DNA of 64,000 nt. Source: Candidatus Contubernalis alkalaceticus. Lineage in GTDB: Bacteria; Bacillota; Dethiobacteria; SKNC01. The first letter of the stretch is position 1. Every line of letters starts with the position of its first letter. The notes under the pieces are model-generated. The model saw only the letters and a list, made by a program, of their open reading frames with translations. It was not told the origin of the DNA and did no database searches. Shown here in pieces: positions 16,317 to 25,014 of the stretch. The translations under genes and the position numbers were made by a program. The stretch covers positions 1,940,001-2,004,000 of the forward strand of contig NZ_CP054699.1 of NCBI RefSeq assembly GCF_022558445.1. Reading direction: 5' to 3'.

Positions 16317-17996
16317 TTATCTTTGTTGAGCACAGGTAGAAAATTCTGTTATAATTTCAGGTAATTCATCATCTACTTCAACCTCTCCCTCTGCATACAA
16401 CCGGGAGAAATAGTCTGTGATCATTCTTTCTGAAGAAAAATTCCATATTGATGATTTAATACTTTCCTTCATCATGTTGATCCACCGGGTACGGTCTTCA
16501 TAATAAACAGGAATTACTTCCTTCATCAGCACCTGATATAAACAGCTCAAATCATGTTCATCCTGGTTGCATCCTTCATAACCGTGTCCTATCTGCCAAC
16601 CGTTTACTCCATGCATGCATGCTTCCGGCCACCATCCGTCCAGAATACTCATGTTTAGTACTCCATTCATAGCCGCCTTCATCCCCGAGGTTCCGCTGGC
16701 TTCCAGTGGACGACGGGGAGTGTTCAGCCAAACATCACACCCCCGGGTAAGAAGTTTACCCAGCCTTATATCATAATTTTCTAAAAATACAATCCCCTGT
16801 GGATATTTTTTAGACAATTCAATAATTCTAGGAATAACACACCTGCCGTATTCATCATAGGGATGGAATTTCCCTGAGAAAACTAACTGCAAAGTGCCGT
16901 TTGCCAACAGGGGCTCTATTTCCCCCGGCCTCCCTAAAATAAGGTCACACCTTTTGTAAGCCGTAACCCTTCGGGCAAATCCTATGGTTAATGCCTCCGG
17001 GTTAAACAGTACATTGTTTGTTTTATAAATCTCTGAAACCAGTTCCCTTTTAGCCTCCAGATGAGGAACCCATAAATCATTATCCTTATCATAGGCTTCT
17101 TTAATTCGCGGGTCCTGCCAGGTGCTGCGATGAACACCATTGGTAATAGATATAATTGGTGAAGCATCTTTTACATGGTCCCACATTTTCCTGGCTGTTT
17201 CTCCGTGTATTTTGGATACAGCGTTGGTCCTTCTGGACAAACGGAGACCTGCTACCGTGATACTGAAGGGATCTCCTCCAATCCTGGACATTTGTTCATA
17301 GTTAAGGCCATTGTAAGCACCCATATTGAACAGAGTCTCATGATTATATGAACCGTTCCCTGCAGCAACCGGAGTATGTGTGGTAAATACCACAACATTT
17401 TTAGTTTCAGCCCAGGCTTCTTCAAAGGAAATTCCATTTTTCATTTTTTCTCGAATAATTTCTACCGCACCTAAAACTGCATGACCCTCGTTGAAATGGT
17501 ACAGTTCAACTGAGATGCCTAAGGCCCTCAATGCTCTGATACCCCCAACACCCAATACAATTTCTTGAGCTACACGGTCATCATCTGAACCCAGATACAA
17601 TCTGTGTGTAATATTCATATTGTCTTCGTTTTCTGGAAGATAGGTATCCAAAAGATAAAGAGGTGCATTACCATATCTGTCCAGAAGCCAAACTTTACAT
17701 ACCACTTCTTTATTCTTAACGGTAACATTCACCTTAATACCTGTGTCCTTAAGCAGGCTTAAATCAATATCTTCAAAAACATCATAGGGTTTTCCATTGC
17801 TGCAGATTCGCTGAGTGGTGTAACCCTGTCTCCACAAAATTCCGATTCCCACCACTGGAAATTTCTTTTCCCCGGCACATTTAATAACATCACCGGCTAG
17901 AACCCCTAAACCACCTGAGTAAATTGGTAATTCTTCATGCATACCATACTCCATACACAGATAGGCAACTCTTGGAAGGTTTTCTTTGTTATTCAT
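16317..17996 (-). CDS. glgP: Alpha-glucan (glycogen) phosphorylase, short type
   Basis: A 559-residue member of the alpha-glucan phosphorylase family (TIGR02094-like). It releases glucose-1-phosphate from glycogen or maltodextrin. It begins VAYLCMEYGMHEELPIYSGG, has the HFNEGHAVL and THTPVAAGN segments, and carries the PLP lysine in EASGTSGMKAAMNG. The N-terminal ~100 residues of the longest members are absent, but the start is at the expected position with a GGAGGGTTAGT ribosome binding site. It is a single-gene unit with its own terminator. Confidence 0.9.
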   Translation of the reverse strand: MNNKENLPRVAYLCMEYGMHEELPIYSGGLGVLAGDVIKCAGEKKFPVVGIGILWRQGYTTQRICSNGKPYDVFEDIDLSLLKDTGIKVNVTVKNKEVVCKVWLLDRYGNAPLYLLDTYLPENEDNMNITHRLYLGSDDDRVAQEIVLGVGGIRALRALGISVELYHFNEGHAVLGAVEIIREKMKNGISFEEAWAETKNVVVFTTHTPVAAGNGSYNHETLFNMGAYNGLNYEQMSRIGGDPFSITVAGLRLSRRTNAVSKIHGETARKMWDHVKDASPIISITNGVHRSTWQDPRIKEAYDKDNDLWVPHLEAKRELVSEIYKTNNVLFNPEALTIGFARRVTAYKRCDLILGRPGEIEPLLANGTLQLVFSGKFHPYDEYGRCVIPRIIELSKKYPQGIVFLENYDIRLGKLLTRGCDVWLNTPRRPLEASGTSGMKAAMNGVLNMSILDGWWPEACMHGVNGWQIGHGYEGCNQDEHDLSCLYQVLMKEVIPVYYEDRTRWINMMKESIKSSIWNFSSERMITDYFSRLYAEGEVEVDDELPEIITEFSTCAQQR

Positions 17997-18001
17997 ACTA
18001 A

Positions 18002-18459
18002 CCCTCCTTTCTAAAGGTTAACTAATTATTTGAGTATTCTACATTTTGAGTATTCTACATTAGTATAGCACATTAGTTAACATAATGTCCTTAAAAAATA
18101 TTGCCAATTAAGGTAACACCCACAAACCATACCCTTTTTGTCGACAAAACGCACAGGTTATCATTTATGTTTATGCAGAAATCTCTTTTTGTTGAAGGTT
18201 TTAAATATAAAAATCATTTTCATTTTATAAAATCAACCTGTTACAGTTTCTACAAATTAATGAAAACTCCTTTAATTAATTTAAAAAATATAATAAAATT
18301 TATCCTTTTCCATTTTTATGTGTAAAGGGACTATTCATTATTGTTCTAATTCCTAAATTGAAGTTATATATATAAATAAATCGTCCCCCACGTTTTTCGT
18401 GTCCAATTTTAAATATTATAGGTATGATTTATCCTTAGGGAGGTTAAGTTCAATAGATC
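18002..18459. other. AT-rich intergenic region with a 16-bp tandem repeat and an inverted repeat
   Basis: No convincing gene; an open frame at 18101-18325 is Phe/Lys-rich, low-complexity and lacks a ribosome binding site. TTGAGTATTCTACATT is exactly tandemly duplicated (18030-18045, 18046-18061). GTTAACTAAT (18017-18026) is complementary to ATTAGTTAAC (18072-18081). These lie at the glgP promoter, where TATACT on the minus strand is a plausible -10, so they may be regulatory. Confidence 0.45.
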
Positions 18460-18759
18460 ATGGTGCCTGATGAAAAAATTAAAGAAATTTTAAATAAGTT
18501 AGAAATACTGGGACAGAAATACAGACAGGAAGGGTTAATAGAAAATAACCCTTTTTCTAAGGGTTTTGCTGCGGGTGTTTTTGAATCCATAAAAACTATT
18601 AACCGTATATTAGAAAAAAAAACAGTTGGAATTGAGAAGTGGGTTTGCCCGGGATGCGGTGGCAATAATATTAAAAAAACAGGAGAATGCAAAGGAAATT
18701 ATTACTTGAAATGTGCCCGATGTGGCAAAAATTTTTGTGTGATAACCGGAAAAGACTAA
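18460..18759 (+). CDS. Small zinc-ribbon protein, uncharacterised
   Basis: A 99-residue protein. The N-terminal half is helical (VPDEKIKEILNKLEILGQKY), and the C-terminal half is a zinc-ribbon with CPGC and CARC pairs. I do not recognise a named family; zinc-ribbon tails of this kind bind nucleic acids or proteins. AGGGAGG lies 16 nt upstream of the ATG, which is further than usual, so a start at the following GTG is possible. A bidirectional terminator follows directly. Confidence 0.6.
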   Translation: MVPDEKIKEILNKLEILGQKYRQEGLIENNPFSKGFAAGVFESIKTINRILEKKTVGIEKWVCPGCGGNNIKKTGECKGNYYLKCARCGKNFCVITGKD

Positions 18760-18766
18760 TCATAAA

Positions 18767-18799
18767 AAAAACGGATCCGCCGGCAGCGGATCCGTTTTT
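18767..18799. terminator. Bidirectional terminator between convergent genes
   Basis: A 14-bp perfect stem (AAAAACGGATCCGC and its complement, 5-nt loop) with A and T tracts on either side serves the zinc-ribbon gene (plus) and the GerMN gene (minus). Confidence 0.9.
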
Positions 18800-18811
18800 A
18801 ATTTATAAAGT

Positions 18812-19840
18812 TTACCTTCCAATGGGCTCATCCCAGGTAGAATGGCCATCATCCCAGGTTTTCCCTTCCGACAGAACCATAACACGGTCTACCAAGGGAA
18901 ACTCAGTGAAACTATAGACTATGGATTGAACAAAAATGCTCCCTCCCAGGGTTCCAGAGGGTGCCGGCCCTTTGAGATTAATGGTTACCACCCTATCCTC
19001 AAGGCGGGGACAGGTGATAGAAATAATGGATATATTATCAGGAAGGGAGGGGCTTAAGGAATTTTGCTCAAGAGATAATTCGCCAGGTAAGGGTCCCTTG
19101 ATAAGCTGTTCCATCACATTGATTAGAGGAGTCGTACTCCATTCCAATTCCCTTTCGATTGGTGAAACAAAACCATATTGACCTTGAACCCCTGTAATAA
19201 TTGCTTCATCTTCTCCAAAATATAGTGTCAAGGACTGAGTATCCATGGGCCGGTTCAAAGGCCCTGCCCAAACCATGTGTCCATCCTCCCAACACTCTCC
19301 ATCCAAAAATACCCACACATTGTGGATTTCAGGATATTCAGTAAGAGTCATAATGATTGATTCCATAAATACTTGTGATTCTTTTTTCCCCCCCGTCTCC
19401 ACCAGGGGAAACCCATGAGAGAGGTTTACCACACAGGTTCCTTCTATAATAAAAAAATCCAATATTTTTGCATCACTTTGAATAACGGCCCCGGCTGTAG
19501 TTTTATCTTCCGGTCCTTTAATTAATTCTTCTAAAGCTATTTTAGGAGCATTATCACTTTTTGACACTTTCTTTTCTACGGGTATGACCAAACCAAACTG
19601 TTCAAGATCATGGTCACTTTGTGTTACATCTTGAAAATAAAGCGTAAGGGTCATAGTATCACCATTGTTGTCCACTAAATCCTGATTATCCCCGGGATCT
19701 ATCCCGGGATCTAGATCTGGATCTGGCCCAAGGTCAGTTACCGGTCCTTCATTAAGATTACATCCTATGGAAAAAATCAAAAATATGACCACCATAAATG
19801 ACAAATAAATAACCTTACTAATGACTTTCAATTTTATCAC
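18812..19840 (-). CDS. Lipoprotein with two GerMN domains
   Basis: A 342-residue secreted lipoprotein. The signal peptide ends in a lipobox FSIGC (about residue 27), followed by an Asp/Pro/Gly-rich linker (DPDLDPGIDPGD). Two GerMN (sporulation/spore germination) repeats follow, at about 62-190 and 205-330. Each has the LTLYF strand, a LIKGP motif and an IxxTLTE/YSFTE helix. GerM is involved in sporulation and germination in Bacillus and GerMN proteins act at the membrane-cell wall interface. The role here is inferred from the domain only. Confidence 0.85.
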   Translation of the reverse strand: MIKLKVISKVIYLSFMVVIFLIFSIGCNLNEGPVTDLGPDPDLDPGIDPGDNQDLVDNNGDTMTLTLYFQDVTQSDHDLEQFGLVIPVEKKVSKSDNAPKIALEELIKGPEDKTTAGAVIQSDAKILDFFIIEGTCVVNLSHGFPLVETGGKKESQVFMESIIMTLTEYPEIHNVWVFLDGECWEDGHMVWAGPLNRPMDTQSLTLYFGEDEAIITGVQGQYGFVSPIERELEWSTTPLINVMEQLIKGPLPGELSLEQNSLSPSLPDNISIISITCPRLEDRVVTINLKGPAPSGTLGGSIFVQSIVYSFTEFPLVDRVMVLSEGKTWDDGHSTWDEPIGR

Positions 19841-20046
19841 TCTCCCTCATAATAATGTTCTCTTTGTTTACAATATACCCTTTTCAATAAAATTATAAAT
19901 ACTTAAAAAACATAATTTTTATTCTTAAAAATATAAAAATATTTGTGGGAAATAATTTTACTATTATTCTATTTTATATTAAAATTAGTTATTATGGTGT
20001 TTTAACTTAAAACAGCAAAAAAGACAAATATGACTGGAGGTTAATA

Positions 20047-21105
20047 ATGTATAAAATTGCGGTAATACCCGGTGATGGTACCGGTCCTGAACAGATAAGA
20101 GAAGGATTAAAAGTATTAGAAGCAGTCAGCGAAAAATTTAAAATTAATTTTGAGACGGTTACTTATGACCTGGGAGGCGAAAGATATCTCCGCAGCGGCG
20201 AGGCGCTTCCCGATAGTGTTATTGATGAGCTGAAAGGTTTTAACGCCATGTACCTGGGCGCCATTGGTCATCCGGAGGTTAAGCCGGGAATTCTAGAAAA
20301 AGGAATTCTCCTAAAGCTCCGATTTGAATTGGATCAATATATTAATCTAAGGCCGGTAAAGCTTTATCCTGGGGTAGAAACACCTATAAAAGAAAAAGGC
20401 CCTGAAGATATTGATTTTATTGTGGTTAGAGAGAATACTGAGGGACTATACGCTGGGGCAGGGGGGTTCCTTAAAAAGGGTACATCAGATGAAGTGGCCA
20501 TTCAGGAATCCATTAATACCAGAAAAGGTGTTGATCGATGCCTAAGGTATGCTTTTGATTACTGTGAAAAAAGAAAATATAAAAAAACAGTCACCCTTTG
20601 TGGGAAAACAAACGTATTAACTTATGCTTTTGATTTATGGGAAAGGGCGTTTTATGAGATTGCCCAGGAATATCCAAATATTAAGACAGAATATGCTCAT
20701 GTTGATGCCATCTGCATGTGGATGATAAAAAATCCCGAGTGGTTTGATGTCATTGTTACTGATAATATGTTTGGGGATATAATAACTGATTTAGGAGCTA
20801 TGGTCCAAGGAGGAATGGGAATAGCTGCTGGAGGCAATATCAATCCTGAAGGAGTCTCTATGTTTGAACCCATCGGCGGGTCTGCTCCTAAATATGCGGG
20901 GAAAAATATAATTAATCCCCTGGCTGCAATCAATGCCCTATCTATGATGTTGGAAACGTTGGGTGAATACAGAGCCGCAAAAGAGATAGAACAATCAGTG
21001 GTTCAAGTATGTGTTAATAATTTAAAAAGCCTTTCTGCAGGAGCTATGGGACATACTACCTCTGAAGTAGGTGATTTGGTGATTAAGTATCTACAGGATC
21101 TATAA
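20047..21105 (+). CDS. leuB: 3-isopropylmalate dehydrogenase (type 2) or related beta-decarboxylating dehydrogenase
   Basis: A 352-residue NAD-dependent beta-decarboxylating dehydrogenase. The NAD/ATP-like start is IAVIPGDGTGPEQ. The substrate-binding arginines are in LKLRFELDQYINLRPV, the catalytic Tyr/Lys region is near NTEGLYAG and CGKTNV, and the metal site is DNMFGDIITD. The KLRF...YVNLRP layout resembles actinobacterial type-2 LeuB more than the classical Bacillus enzyme. Related enzymes act on isocitrate, homoisocitrate or tartrate, so specificity is not certain. No other leu gene is adjacent. GGAGGTTAATA precedes the ATG. Confidence 0.8.
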   Translation: MYKIAVIPGDGTGPEQIREGLKVLEAVSEKFKINFETVTYDLGGERYLRSGEALPDSVIDELKGFNAMYLGAIGHPEVKPGILEKGILLKLRFELDQYINLRPVKLYPGVETPIKEKGPEDIDFIVVRENTEGLYAGAGGFLKKGTSDEVAIQESINTRKGVDRCLRYAFDYCEKRKYKKTVTLCGKTNVLTYAFDLWERAFYEIAQEYPNIKTEYAHVDAICMWMIKNPEWFDVIVTDNMFGDIITDLGAMVQGGMGIAAGGNINPEGVSMFEPIGGSAPKYAGKNIINPLAAINALSMMLETLGEYRAAKEIEQSVVQVCVNNLKSLSAGAMGHTTSEVGDLVIKYLQDL

Positions 21106-21130
21106 CTTATCTCTAATTAACAATTAAACT

Positions 21131-21178
21131 AACAAAACGGGCACAATGTTTAATTGACAACATTGTGCCCGTTTTGTT
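21131..21178. terminator. Strong 20-bp hairpin terminator after leuB
   Basis: A perfect 20-bp inverted repeat (21131-21150 and 21159-21178, 8-nt loop) begins with A-rich and ends with T-rich sequence. It lies between the convergent leuB and HesB-like genes and can terminate both. Confidence 0.85.
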
Positions 21179-21218
21179 GACATTTCCGTGTTGCATTTGA
21201 CAACATTATTATTCTGGC

Positions 21219-21530
21219 TTAACAGGAATACTTTGCAATTCTTCTTCTCACGCTAAAACCGGTGCCATGCCATGAATTATGATATTCTACAATTTTACCC
21301 TTAAGGCGTCTTGCGGTGGAAGGATCAAGTATGATTATAATATCTTTTGCCACCCGAATTGCAATGTCATCTTTTTTTCTAGACTCTTCCAGAGCCACTC
21401 CTATTTGTGGCACGCCTCACTTCATGCTTCTTATAAAAAATCTAACAAGGGCCGTATTTCCCTGAGCTTTAAGAATTTCCTTTAATTTTTCTTGTGCGCG
21501 ATCTGAAACGGTTAACATGTTGCCACTCAC
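21219..21530 (-). CDS. HesB/IscA-like selenoprotein candidate (in-frame UGA at codon 38)
   Basis: Read with UGA as selenocysteine, this is a 103-residue HesB/IscA-type protein. The N-terminus is MLTVSDRAQEKLKEIL, then RFFIRSMK-U-GVPQIGVALEES, then the beta strand DIIIILDPSTARRLKG, and a terminal HGTGFSV and SC motif. In this family the residue at the UGA position is a conserved Cys, G-C-G-G-P-x-x-G-L-A-L. A HesB-like selenoprotein family has been described before in bacteria. The GTG at 21530 follows AGGAG at 7 nt. A 5-bp hairpin with a UGGAA loop begins about 20 nt after the UGA. A conventional reading would leave two useless halves. Function is presumed Fe-S or redox related. Confidence 0.75.
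21382..21396 (-). promoter_or_regulatory. Candidate bacterial SECIS of the HesB-like gene
   Basis: Stem GGCUC/GAGUC with loop UGGAA; the apical loop starts 26 nt after the UGA and has G as second base. This fits the general bacterial SECIS rules (short stem, small loop with an early G, 16-37 nt from the UGA), but the stem is short and includes one G-U pair. Confidence 0.5.
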
Positions 21531-21705
21531 CAGCTTTCTCCTCTTTTAATAATTTGGAATATCTTATGAGTTTTATCCCCTGTTTGTCACCTTTTAATTA
21601 AATTAAAAAAAAGCTATTCAGGGTCATGGCAACATTCTATTCAAGAATAAAGTTTCTTAAAAAAATGCCACACATATGTTTGACCATAAAAGCTTTTTAA
21701 TAGTT

Positions 21706-22341
21706 TTATAAAATATTTTTTTTCCCGTTTTTACAATAATCTAGCAGAGGACATTCCTGGCATTGGGGGCGACGGGCGCTGCAAAAAGTACGTCCGTGGG
21801 CAATCAACCAGTGGTGAGCTTTATTCCACAATGACTCTGGTATTATTTCCTTTAACTCCTTCTCCGTCACCAGAGGATTCTTTCCACCCGCCAGCCCCAA
21901 CCGGTATGATACCCGGTAAACATGAGTATCCACAGGAAACGCCGGTATCCCAAAAGCATTTGCTAACACTACGCTGGCAGTTTTTCTTCCCACCCCAGGC
22001 AGCTTTAGTAATTGCTCCAGCCTGTCTGGAACTTTTCCATTATATTCCTGAACGATGATATTAGCTGTGGTTACAATGTTTCTGCTTTTATTTCTAAAGA
22101 GTCCGCACTTTTTAATATCCTTTTCCAATTCTTCAGGGGTTAGATTTATAAAATCCCATGGCGTAGGGTATTTTTTAAATAATTTTTCTGTAACCCTGTT
22201 CACCTGTTTATCCGTGGTCTGTGCTGATAACATCACAGCTATTAACAATTCAAAAGAATTGTTAAAGAGCAGGTCTGTCCTGGGGTTTGGATACATTTTG
22301 TCCAGCAATTTTAAAATTTCTGCTGCTTCATTTTTATTCAT
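21706..22341 (-). CDS. nth: Endonuclease III
   Basis: A 211-residue base-excision DNA glycosylase/AP lyase for oxidised pyrimidines. The helix-hairpin-helix is LPGVGRKTASVVL, with the catalytic Lys and the following Asp in PVDTHVYRVSYRLG. The C-terminal [4Fe-4S] cluster ligands are C-x6-C-x2-C-x5-C (CSARRPQCQECPLLDYC). Length and motifs are complete. It is on the same strand as the M28 peptidase upstream and the HesB-like gene downstream. Confidence 0.95.
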   Translation of the reverse strand: MNKNEAAEILKLLDKMYPNPRTDLLFNNSFELLIAVMLSAQTTDKQVNRVTEKLFKKYPTPWDFINLTPEELEKDIKKCGLFRNKSRNIVTTANIIVQEYNGKVPDRLEQLLKLPGVGRKTASVVLANAFGIPAFPVDTHVYRVSYRLGLAGGKNPLVTEKELKEIIPESLWNKAHHWLIAHGRTFCSARRPQCQECPLLDYCKNGKKNIL

Positions 22342-22456
22342 TTTGTTCCTAATTAATCCCTTCTTAGATTACCAACAATCTATAATAATATTTTCTATTT
22401 AATTGTGTAAAATCATCAGGCTGATGCCCTTCTTTGTTTTTAAGTATTTGTTTTAA

Positions 22457-23611
22457 TTAAATTGATTGGTGGATCCTGGCTATAATTCTCTTAGACATTT
22501 CTTTGGCCGCCTGTAAATTTCCTTTTTCAACCCGTTCATAAGTGTCTGTATGCCAATGCCAGTTTGAAACCATCCCTTCATCATCTAATGCTATCAGAGT
22601 CATAGCTTTATATCCCCGGGCCATAGCCGCAGTAGCATCCGTTGCCAGTAAGTTGTAAGAGGCACCCGTAAAGTTTAATTTGGGCTTTTCTTCAGCAGAA
22701 AGTCTGGCCATTTTTAAGAGTTTACTATCAGCGTGATGCTGTTTTAATATGCCTTCTTTTAAAATATATTTCAAATCTCCTGTACCAATACTATCCAAAT
22801 TAACAAAAAAAGTATTCTCTTTATTTAATTTATAATGATCTAAAAATTTAATCATCCCTACTGTACCTGCCTCTTTACTGCCTGTAGCTAAAAACCAGGG
22901 TTCCACAAAGTCAAAGGGGTTAGAGGAAAATTCTCGGGCCAACTCCAAAAGTACACTTACTCCTGATGCATTATCATTTGCACCAGATATATAATCCCCT
23001 CGTAATTCTCTTTGAATTAACATTAAAAGGGAAGTAAAAAGAAAAAGAGCAAAGGGAAATGATAAATACCATAGGGTTAAAATATGAGGGTTAACCAGAA
23101 AATTTGATAAACCATATAAAACGGATATTATACCCATGGAAATATAATTAAAAAGAAAAATCACTCTAAAATTTTTGACGCTTTCCGGATCAAACATCAA
23201 CCCTGAGCGAGATGTATCATAGTGCGCTGTAAAAATTACTGTTTTTACAGGATATTTTTTTGCTTTTATTTTGCCTAAAACATTTTGACTAAGGCCACCA
23301 GGCATAAATTTACTAATGATTTCCCTGGTGTTAACTTCCCTTATAAATACGTACAAGCCGAATAAACATAGTAAAAAAGACACAAATCGGCTGAAGGGAA
23401 AAATAATAAAGCTGAAGCAAAATAATGAATATATAAGACCATATGTCCACGAAAATGATTTAACTGAGGTAAATTCTTGAACTTCCACCCCCAATCCTGA
23501 TTTCTCCATGGACTCTTTTATGTAGTGGGCGGCAAGCTGTTCATTTCTTTTGGTAGAACCCCGGGGCCCTATCTGTTCGGTCAACATATGAAGATGTTTT
23601 AGTTCTTCCAT
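22457..23611 (-). CDS. M28-family zinc aminopeptidase-like membrane protein
   Basis: A 384-residue protein with the M28 fold and hydrophobic segments at about 65-105 and 165-210 that suggest membrane insertion. Zinc-ligand segments are visible: FTAHYDTSRSG (His), SGANDNASG (Asp) and TGSKEAGTVG (Glu). In active M28 enzymes the last motif is an EE pair whose first Glu is the general base; here it is KE. Either the enzyme uses another base or it is a non-catalytic relative. The ATG at 23611 follows GAGGAG. A terminator separates it from the stress-protein gene upstream. Confidence 0.75.
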   Translation of the reverse strand: MEELKHLHMLTEQIGPRGSTKRNEQLAAHYIKESMEKSGLGVEVQEFTSVKSFSWTYGLIYSLFCFSFIIFPFSRFVSFLLCLFGLYVFIREVNTREIISKFMPGGLSQNVLGKIKAKKYPVKTVIFTAHYDTSRSGLMFDPESVKNFRVIFLFNYISMGIISVLYGLSNFLVNPHILTLWYLSFPFALFLFTSLLMLIQRELRGDYISGANDNASGVSVLLELAREFSSNPFDFVEPWFLATGSKEAGTVGMIKFLDHYKLNKENTFFVNLDSIGTGDLKYILKEGILKQHHADSKLLKMARLSAEEKPKLNFTGASYNLLATDATAAMARGYKAMTLIALDDEGMVSNWHWHTDTYERVEKGNLQAAKEMSKRIIARIHQSI

Positions 23612-23670
23612 GAAACTCTCCTCAAAAAGCAATAGATATATACCCATCATTATATCATAAATATCAAATT

Positions 23671-23693
23671 AAAAAGCCCCCAGATTGGAGGCT
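23671..23693 (-). terminator. Terminator of the universal stress protein gene
   Basis: On the minus strand AGCCTCCA pairs with TGGGGGCT across a 3-nt loop and is followed by TTTTTAATTTG. Confidence 0.8.
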
Positions 23694-23715
23694 GTAATTA
23701 TATTTAATTATTAAA

Positions 23716-24138
23716 TTATTTTATTACCATGACCGGTTTAGGAGAGTGCTGAAGCACTTTATTTGAAACACTCCCAATTAAGAACCTTCGGATTCCTGAA
23801 AGGCCGTGGGAACCCATAACTACCATATCTGCCCCTTCTTTTTCAATCAAGTTTAAAATTTGATCAGCCGGGTCACCAACGGTGAAAAGAGTTTTAACCT
23901 CTGCAGAGGTCCCTTTAACTAATTCTTCTGCTTTATCCAAAATTTCCTTTCCTCTTCTCTTCAGAGCCTCAGGGTCGATTTGATAATCAGGAACGGGGTG
24001 AGGAGTATCAAAAGAAGCAGGCTTTTGAATATTTAATATAATAAGTTGTCCACCAAACTTTTCAGCCATATCCTTGGCGCTCATTAGAGCTTCAAAGGAG
24101 TTCTGGGAACCATCGACCGGTGCCAATATTTTTTTCAT
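23716..24138 (-). CDS. Universal stress protein, UspA family
   Basis: A 140-residue protein of the UspA alpha/beta fold. It starts KKILAPVDGSQNSFEAL and has the ATP-binding G-x2-G-x9-G-S motif in GSHGLSGIRRFLIGSVSNKV. Such proteins bind ATP and are induced by stress, but biochemical roles vary. It is a single-gene unit ending in a terminator, divergent from the Asp23 cluster. Confidence 0.9.
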   Translation of the reverse strand: MKKILAPVDGSQNSFEALMSAKDMAEKFGGQLIILNIQKPASFDTPHPVPDYQIDPEALKRRGKEILDKAEELVKGTSAEVKTLFTVGDPADQILNLIEKEGADMVVMGSHGLSGIRRFLIGSVSNKVLQHSPKPVMVIK

Positions 24139-24537
24139 TTTGCTACCTCCTTGTATTTCTAATAATTTCCATTATGTTTTATAGTAGTATTTATATAAGA
24201 ATATCAGTGTTTTCTATGTAAGCTTCTTTTAAACCTCCTTTCATGAAAGAAAAAAATAAGATATGTTTATTATAATTGTTTTATATATTGATTATATCAC
24301 ATTTAGAAAAATAATGAATCTATAACAATAATAATATTCTTAAAATTCTGTTAACAATTATTTAACATTTAGATTTCTTGGACTACACTCCTCAGGCCAT
24401 TGTTATAAAAACGTAATATTTTTCATTTAATGAAACATATTAATAACTAAGTTACATATAATAGATTTGATAAAAAGGGTAATTTCTGGTATGATTGATG
24501 TAGACAAGTTTCAAAAAAACTGGAGGTGAAAAAAAAA
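24139..24537. other. Divergent AT-rich promoter region of uspA and asp23
   Basis: No gene is visible. The region contains the asp23 promoter at its right end and presumably the stress-protein promoter on the minus strand near 24190-24300, where I see no clear consensus. Confidence 0.5.
24467..24495 (+). promoter_or_regulatory. Sigma-A-type promoter of the asp23-amaP-DUF2273 operon
   Basis: TTGATA (24467-24472), a 17-bp spacer and TATGAT (24490-24495), 43 bp before the asp23 start. Confidence 0.8.
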
Positions 24538-24939
24538 ATGTCTGAAGAAAAAATCCAGGATATTAATGAGCTTGGTTCAGTTCGCATTGCGGACGAGGTT
24601 GTGGCAATTATTTCCGGATTGGCCAGCACAGAGGTTGAAGGTGTTGCTGGGATGAGCGGAGGCATTGCTGGAGGCATTGCTGAAATTCTTGGTAGGAAGA
24701 ATCTATCCAAAGGTGTAAAAGTAAAAATCGAAGAAAATGAAACTTTTATTGATTTATATGTAATAGCGGACTATGGCACTAGAATCCATGAAGTTGCCAA
24801 AGAAGTTCAGGAAAAAACAAAATCCGCAGTTGAAAATATGACCGGATTAAATGTCACCTATGTTAATGTACATATTCAAGGAATTAAATTTAAAGAAGAG
24901 CAGATCGTAGAAAAAGAAGAAGACGAAGCTGCTGAGTAA
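24538..24939 (+). CDS. Asp23/Gls24 family envelope stress protein
   Basis: A 133-residue Asp23/Gls24 protein. The core is GSVRIADEVVAIISGLAS, then VKIEENETFIDLYVIADYG and the terminal NVTYVNVHIQGIKF, followed by an acidic tail. In Staphylococcus, Asp23 is tethered under the membrane by AmaP and relates to envelope homeostasis. The two genes that follow are exactly those partners. GGAGG lies 11 nt before the ATG; a GTG four codons earlier is part of the same ribosome site and less likely. Confidence 0.95.
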   Translation: MSEEKIQDINELGSVRIADEVVAIISGLASTEVEGVAGMSGGIAGGIAEILGRKNLSKGVKVKIEENETFIDLYVIADYGTRIHEVAKEVQEKTKSAVENMTGLNVTYVNVHIQGIKFKEEQIVEKEEDEAAE

Positions 24940-24951
24940 TAGGATTTAAAA

Positions 24952-24991
24952 CCAGCAGCCCCCTGAAATTATAACTTCAGGGGGCTGCTGG
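24952..24991 (+). promoter_or_regulatory. 16-bp intercistronic hairpin between asp23 and amaP
   Basis: CCAGCAGCCCCCTGAA is perfectly complementary to 24976-24991, with an 8-nt loop. No U-tract follows. It could be a partial attenuator or mRNA-stabilising structure that sets a high Asp23 to AmaP ratio. Confidence 0.7.
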
Positions 24992-25014
24992 GCTGGTAAT
25001 AAGGGGGTTTAGTT

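Noticed and set aside
18101-18325. 74-codon open frame upstream of the zinc-ribbon gene
   Set aside because: Low-complexity Phe/Lys/Ile sequence expected from AT-rich DNA, with no ribosome binding site.
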